Shown piece after piece: positions 59,561 to 64,000 of a stretch of DNA of 64,000 nt. Source of the DNA: Longicatena caecimuris (GTDB taxonomy: Bacteria > Bacillota_I > Bacilli_A > Erysipelotrichales > Erysipelotrichaceae); contig NZ_SMBP01000008.1 in the NCBI RefSeq assembly GCF_004341945.1, forward strand, positions 52,837 to 116,836, written 5' to 3'. Both the position numbers and the translations under genes were made by a program. Under the pieces are notes generated by a model. The model saw only the letters and a list, made by a program, of their open reading frames with translations, ran no database searches and had not been told where the DNA came from. The first letter of the stretch is position 1; each line of letters opens with the position of its first letter.

Positions 59561-60738
59561 TATAATTCCTCCCTATGATCATGGATGCTTGCCATAAAGG
59601 CTGTAGCATCGTGTTTTAAGATTTCTTTCATCAGTTCATGCATATGGGCAACCTCGACATTTTTTACATGTAGATATTTATCAAAGGTACTGCTGTCATA
59701 AGATAAATGATGTAACATCGGACGTAAGGATTTATCACAGCGTACAATATAATCACGGTTACACAATGTCGTATCGTACTGCATTTCTTTTTGGAAATGC
59801 AAGACGCGATGGGCTTTGCCTTCCAGGATATCAAGGATATCTTGTACTACAGCATTGGCCGTTGCCAGTTTTCCGGCCCCTTGTCCAAAAAACTTTAAAT
59901 CACCAATCGTATCACCATGCAAGGTAATCAGATTGTAATTATCCATCGTATTTGCTTCCAACTGATTTTCTTTAAATAAAATAGGCTCTACGACACAGCT
60001 GTAGGTGTTTCCTTGGCGTTTGGTTTTGGCTATCAGACGAACGGCCATACCTAAGGATTTAAAATACTGGACATCTTCTTTGGTGATGGTGCGGATCCCA
60101 AATACCGGAAAGTTATCAGGGACATGATAATCATAGGCAATGGATGCGGAAATACGCAGTTTATTGCAAATATCAAAGCCATCGATATCCGCGCTAGGAT
60201 CAGCTTCGGCATATCCTAAATGTTGTGCTTCCTTTAATACTTCATCAAAGGTTGCCTGGTAACGCTGCATATGATCTAGAATGAAGTTGCTGGTTCCATT
60301 AAAAATGCCGTGAATGCGATTGACCTGATCAATACGCAAGGCTTTTTCCAGACCTTGAATCCATGGAATACCACCTCCGGTGCTGGCTTCATAATAGAAG
60401 TTTACATCATTTTCACTGGCACATTCATGAAATTCTTTTACATAGGCTGCGACAACCACTTTGTTTGCCGTGACGACATGTTTTCCGGCCTGTAATGCCT
60501 GTAGGATATAAGTATGGGCCGGCTCTAAACCTCCCATGGTTTCTACGACAACATCCAAAGCAGGATCGTTGAGTATGGTTTCAATATCATCACACATATA
60601 AGGAAGGGTTTTAGGTTTTCCTTTCCGTATCAGAATGTGTGTTACATGCAAAGCTTTCGTTTCTGGTGTTGTGGCATGCTCAATAATTTCATAAACACCA
60701 CTGCCGATCGTTCCAAAACCAAGTATTGCTATATTCAT
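59560..60738 (-). CDS. hom: Homoserine dehydrogenase
   Basis: 392 residues from the ATG at 60738, with AGGAGGATT upstream. IAILGFGTIGSGVYEI is the nucleotide-binding loop; GIFNGTSNFILDHM and EADPSADIDGFD with the conserved Lys are catalytic segments. The C-terminal region (about 300-392) is shorter than a full regulatory ACT domain. It reduces aspartate semialdehyde to homoserine. First gene of the minus-strand operon, transcribed divergently from thrC. Confidence 0.95.
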   Translation of the reverse strand: MNIAILGFGTIGSGVYEIIEHATTPETKALHVTHILIRKGKPKTLPYMCDDIETILNDPALDVVVETMGGLEPAHTYILQALQAGKHVVTANKVVVAAYVKEFHECASENDVNFYYEASTGGGIPWIQGLEKALRIDQVNRIHGIFNGTSNFILDHMQRYQATFDEVLKEAQHLGYAEADPSADIDGFDICNKLRISASIAYDYHVPDNFPVFGIRTITKEDVQYFKSLGMAVRLIAKTKRQGNTYSCVVEPILFKENQLEANTMDNYNLITLHGDTIGDLKFFGQGAGKLATANAVVQDILDILEGKAHRVLHFQKEMQYDTTLCNRDYIVRCDKSLRPMLHHLSYDSSTFDKYLHVKNVEVAHMHELMKEILKHDATAFMASIHDHREEL

Positions 60739-60783
60739 GGAAATCCTCCTTTTTAAAATTTTTTGTCTTTTTAATAAAAACAC

Positions 60784-60831
60784 TTGTTTTTATATTGCGA
60801 ACATTGTATCATAGTAAAATAAGAATTGCAA
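60784..60831. promoter_or_regulatory. Overlapping divergent promoters of hom-lysC-asd and thrC-thrB-pheB
   Basis: Plus strand: TTGTTT (60784-60789), 17 bp, TATCAT (60807-60812). Minus strand: TTGCAA (60831-60826), 17 bp, TACAAT (60808-60803). The -10 boxes lie almost on top of each other, so the two polymerases should compete. The leaders are too short for a T-box. Confidence 0.65.
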
Positions 60832-60855
60832 GATGAAAAAAGGAGAATTAAAGAT

Positions 60856-62358
60856 ATGGAAAAAAGGATGCAGAAAATATATACAAGTACTCGTAATAAA
60901 GATATAAAGCGGACATCGAAAGAAGCTATCTTAGCTGGTATGGCGGATGATGGCGGTCTATATGTATACGATGGATTGGATGAAGTAAAGCTGCCAATCC
61001 GCGATATGATGGAAATGTCGTATGCGCAAATGGCTGAAACTATTCTGTCTGCATTACTTCCGGATTTCACGGAAGAGGAAGTGAAAAAATGTGTACAGGA
61101 TGCCTATGCCAATCGTTTTGATAACGATGATATTACCCCTCTTCATATTGCCAAAGATGTACCTGTTTTGGAATTGTTCCATGGACCTACCTGTGCTTTT
61201 AAAGATGTGGGATTGCGTATGTTGCCACAATTAATGTCAACTGCTATTCAAAGCTGTAAAGGCAAAGATGTGATGATTTTAACAGCAACCAGTGGTGATA
61301 CGGGAAAAGCTGCTTTGGAAGGCTTTAAAGATGTTGAACATATTGGTATCACAGTGTTCTATCCGGATCATGGTGTCAGCAATATGCAGAAATTACAAAT
61401 GGTGACAACAAGTGGACAAAATACAAAAGTTTGTGCTATTCAGGGAAACTTTGATGATGCGCAATCGAATGTAAAAAAGATTTTCCAAGATCAAGAGTTG
61501 AAAGAGCGTCTGAATGAGATGAATACGACATTATCTAGCGCAAACTCAATTAATATCGGCCGTTTGATACCGCAGATTGTTTATTATGTATTTGCTTATA
61601 AGGAAATGGTACGCAAAGGTAAGATTCGTTTCGGCGAAGAGATTAATTTCTGTGTACCAACCGGTAATTATGGCAATGTCTTAGCCGGCTATTATGCAAA
61701 ATGTATGGGACTTCCCGTAAAACGTTTCCTGGTTGCCAGCAATGCCAACCATGTGCTGTATGATTTTTTAACCACGGGTATTTATGATCGTAACCGTTCT
61801 TTCTTTAAAACCATATCACCAAGTATGGATATTTTAATTTCCAGTAACCTGGAACGTTTGTTGTATTATAAGAGCGGAAAAGATGCAGACTATATTCATG
61901 AACTGATGAAGTCTTTAGAAGAAAAAGGTTCTTATCAGGTACGCAGTGATATATTTAAAGATATTCAAAAAGATTTTTACGGTGGCTATTGTGATGATGA
62001 AACATGTGCTGCAATCATGAAAGAGTTTTATGAGGAAAAGGGATATGTATTAGATCCTCATACAGCTGTTGGTTATAAGGTGATGAAGGATTATCAAAAA
62101 AATGATGCGACACCTTGTGTCTTACTGGCAACGGCCAGTCCGTATAAATTTGCTCCGGCAGTGGAAAACGCTATTTTCCAACAGAGCAATGAGGATGAAT
62201 TTGCTTGTATGGAAGAATTACAGCGAAAAAGCGGTGCCCGTATTCCGGATTCTTTATTGTTGCTGCAAGGGGCAAAAATTCGTCATGAGGATGTAATTGA
62301 TAAAGAGGATATGCGTGATTACGTAGAAAAAACAGTAAAGGAGATGTTCCATGATTAA
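60856..62358 (+). CDS. thrC: Threonine synthase
   Basis: 500 residues from the ATG at 60856, preceded by AAGGAGAA; the longer reading from 60826 includes the promoter. YTSTRNKDIKRTSKEAIL is the family N-terminus. GPTCAFKDVGLRMLP contains the PLP-binding Lys, and TATSGDTGKAALEGF and FCVPTGNYGNVLAGYY are PLP-contacting segments. It converts O-phosphohomoserine to threonine. It is the long form typical of Firmicutes and yeast. It overlaps thrB by eight bases. Confidence 0.95.
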   Translation: MEKRMQKIYTSTRNKDIKRTSKEAILAGMADDGGLYVYDGLDEVKLPIRDMMEMSYAQMAETILSALLPDFTEEEVKKCVQDAYANRFDNDDITPLHIAKDVPVLELFHGPTCAFKDVGLRMLPQLMSTAIQSCKGKDVMILTATSGDTGKAALEGFKDVEHIGITVFYPDHGVSNMQKLQMVTTSGQNTKVCAIQGNFDDAQSNVKKIFQDQELKERLNEMNTTLSSANSINIGRLIPQIVYYVFAYKEMVRKGKIRFGEEINFCVPTGNYGNVLAGYYAKCMGLPVKRFLVASNANHVLYDFLTTGIYDRNRSFFKTISPSMDILISSNLERLLYYKSGKDADYIHELMKSLEEKGSYQVRSDIFKDIQKDFYGGYCDDETCAAIMKEFYEEKGYVLDPHTAVGYKVMKDYQKNDATPCVLLATASPYKFAPAVENAIFQQSNEDEFACMEELQRKSGARIPDSLLLLQGAKIRHEDVIDKEDMRDYVEKTVKEMFHD

Positions 62359-63232
62359 GGTAATTGTGCCGGCAACCAGTGCTAACTTAGGTGTAGGATA
62401 TGATTGTTTGGGTTTGGCATTAGATGAATATGCAACCGTTTATTTTGAAGAAATCGCTACAGGATTAGAAATCATAGGCAGTGAAGAAGCTTATTGTAAT
62501 GAAGATAACTTAATTTACCAAGCCTTTTTAAAGGGGATGCAGTATTTACAGAAAAATTGTACAGGATTGCGCATTACCATGGATACCAACATTCCTTATA
62601 CAAGAGGATTAGGCAGCAGTGCCACCTGCATCGTTGCCGGATTGGCTGGGGCAAATGCACTAGTAGGAAGTCCTCTTAATAAATATGAGTTATTTGATTT
62701 GGCAACACAGATGGAAGGACACCCGGATAATATTGCACCTGCTATCTTTGGAGGTCTTTGTGTCAGCTTTATGGAAGAAGGAAAGCCGAATATGATTCGC
62801 TATGGCATCAAGAAAGATCTGTTGTTTGTCACATTGATTCCTGATTATGAAGTCAATACCAAGGCAGCACGAGAAGTCTTACCAAATCAGATGAGCTATG
62901 CGGATGCTACGTATCAAATGGGGCGCTGTGCGGCTTTAGCAAAGGCGATGGAAATCGGTAACCCGCTGATCTTGCGGAAAGCATGTACAGATAAGATGCA
63001 GGAACCATATCGCAAGCATCTGATTCCACAATATGAGGAAGTAAAAAAACTATGCCAACAACAAGATATGATTACAATGTTCATCAGTGGCAGTGGATCT
63101 ACGATGATTGCGTTGACACAGGAAGAAACAGATGCGAAGAAACTCATAGAACAAATACAGATGCTATATCCTACATGGGATTGTCGTTTGTTGCATGCGA
63201 CCTATGATGGCGTACAATGTGAGGTGATATAA
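62351..63232 (+). CDS. thrB: Homoserine kinase
   Basis: 293 residues, GHMP kinase family. The ATP loop is YTRGLGSSATCIVAGL, the N-terminal VPATSANLGVGYDCLG is the family start, and ISGSGSTMIAL is the C-terminal motif. It phosphorylates homoserine for threonine synthase. Its TAA overlaps the ATG of the ACT protein gene. Confidence 0.95.
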   Translation: MIKVIVPATSANLGVGYDCLGLALDEYATVYFEEIATGLEIIGSEEAYCNEDNLIYQAFLKGMQYLQKNCTGLRITMDTNIPYTRGLGSSATCIVAGLAGANALVGSPLNKYELFDLATQMEGHPDNIAPAIFGGLCVSFMEEGKPNMIRYGIKKDLLFVTLIPDYEVNTKAAREVLPNQMSYADATYQMGRCAALAKAMEIGNPLILRKACTDKMQEPYRKHLIPQYEEVKKLCQQQDMITMFISGSGSTMIALTQEETDAKKLIEQIQMLYPTWDCRLLHATYDGVQCEVI

Positions 63233-63666
63233 TGGAAAAATATTATATAGTAGATAGTGCGATTTTACCGGATGTGCTAGATAAAGTCATAGAGGCCCGC
63301 AGCCTTTTACAAAACGGGGAAGTCAAGCAGGTCAGTGAAGCTGTGAAACGTGTCGGTATCAGTAGAGGCACCTATTATAAATACAAGGATTATGTATTCC
63401 TTCCGGATAAAGGAATGAGTGCTCGTAAGGCAGTCATCTCTTTGATGTTGCATCATGATAAAGGTATTCTTTCCGAGGTGCTGAATGTGATGTCAAAAAC
63501 CAATGCTAATATCTTGACCATTAACCAAAACATTCCGATTCATGGCTGGGCAAGTGTGGTTATTTCCTTTGATATCAGTGAAATGAATTCTGGTATTGAT
63601 GATTTAATGCAGTTGTTAAATGAATGCCGCGGTGTTTCTAATCTGCACTTACTGGCTGTGGAATAA
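63232..63666 (+). CDS. pheB: ACT-domain protein of the PheB (UPF0735) family
   Basis: 144 residues. The N-terminal half is a small helix-turn-helix-like segment (VSEAVKRVGISRGTYYKYKDYVF). The C-terminal half is an ACT domain (VISLMLHHDKGILSEVLNVMSKTNANILTINQ). This is the layout of B. subtilis PheB, often found with thr or phe genes. It may sense an amino acid and regulate the pathway; the role is not firmly established. It overlaps thrB by one base. Confidence 0.88.
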   Translation: MEKYYIVDSAILPDVLDKVIEARSLLQNGEVKQVSEAVKRVGISRGTYYKYKDYVFLPDKGMSARKAVISLMLHHDKGILSEVLNVMSKTNANILTINQNIPIHGWASVVISFDISEMNSGIDDLMQLLNECRGVSNLHLLAVE

Positions 63667-63733
63667 AGCATTCGCTATCGTATGAAGATAGAACGATGTT
63701 GATGGGTTAGAATTATGTTTATAATCTTTATAG

Positions 63734-63792
63734 GATCTCTTTGCTATCCTTCCTGTGGTGATTGCATGGTGTGATAGAAGAGATCTTTTTTT
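63734..63792 (+). terminator. Terminator of the thrC-thrB-pheB operon
   Basis: GATCTCTT (63734-63741) pairs with AAGAGATC (63778-63785), with an inner CTATC/GATAG stem, followed by seven T. Confidence 0.8.
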
Positions 63793-64000
63793 ATTCGTAT
63801 GGAGGATACCTTTTGGTAAGAAAACTTATTTTTAAAAAGATCAAAATGCTTTTTCTTTAAAGAAGTCTTTATATTCATAATAGGGATTTTGCACAAAGGT
63901 TAACCTTTGATATAAACGAGAAATAAAAATATTTACTATCAATGAAAAGAACTTATCGTTATATAACATGTAGCAGTAAATGTTATATCATTCTTACTGA
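63793..64000. other. Gene-free end of the window
   Basis: No gene or RNA was recognised. The stretch is AT-rich and probably carries the promoter of a gene beyond the window edge. Confidence 0.4.

Noticed and set aside
60739..60855. T-box or riboswitch before the threonine genes
   Set aside because: The predicted leaders on both strands are well under 70 bases, and no T-box motif or terminator hairpin is present.
1..64000. CRISPR arrays, insertion sequences, prophage genes, rRNA
   Set aside because: No regularly spaced repeats, transposase or phage motifs, or rRNA-like stretches were recognised.

Overview
The window looks like chromosomal DNA of a low-to-moderate GC, fermentative Firmicute, most likely a gut-associated member of the Erysipelotrichaceae or a close relative. 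This is inferred from gene content and style: many sugar PTS and Cof-type HAD genes, GntR/UTRA and DeoR regulators, a sigma-54 plus LevR-type control circuit, an AgrC/AgrA-like two-component pair, strong AGGAGG ribosome binding sites and TTGACA/TATAAT promoters. No phage, insertion sequence, CRISPR array or rRNA gene was recognised.

Layout. 1-2.6 kb: the end of an ABC-2 permease, then a 54-codon secreted-peptide gene one base ahead of an XRE-TPR regulator, which looks like an RRNPP-type cell-cell signalling pair. 2.6-8.5 kb: a PHP phosphoesterase (minus), an autoregulated-looking DeoR regulator and MFS transporter separated by a folded RNA element, and two overlapping HAD phosphatases with small membrane proteins. 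8.9-23 kb: sugar metabolism, comprising a TIM-barrel isomerase, manA, a mannose-family PTS operon with a roughly 230-nt structured leader, a broken flavodoxin/ferredoxin gene, a GT14 glycosyltransferase, deoC with an RmlD-like reductase, two GntR/UTRA regulators, and a three-gene operon of two cupin sugar-phosphate isomerases and a long PMI. Related palindromes upstream of these transcription units suggest a shared regulon.

23-34.2 kb: a GNAT acetyltransferase, an EAL protein, rpoN, a LevR-family activator and a second mannose-family PTS operon ending in two SIS-domain proteins. The operon resembles the Salmonella gfr fructoselysine/glucoselysine system. A sigma-54 promoter of identical 19-bp sequence lies before the PTS operon and before rpoN itself. 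34.4-41.8 kb: a FtsX-type ABC transporter, then an AgrC/AgrA-like two-component system flanked by a lipoprotein and two exported proteins that share a repeated domain of about 45 residues.

41.8-54.6 kb: three more Cof-type HAD genes, a second manA, a DeoR-PfkB-RpiA-Gfo operon, flavodoxin-like genes (one frameshifted), a hotdog thioesterase, a TfoX-N protein and an MFS transporter. 54.6-57.1 kb: an AT-rich stretch with a small membrane protein, two tRNA-Leu genes and two small membrane-protein genes. 57.2-63.7 kb: aspartate-family amino acid biosynthesis, with hom-lysC-asd on the minus strand and thrC-thrB-pheB on the plus strand, driven from overlapping divergent promoters.
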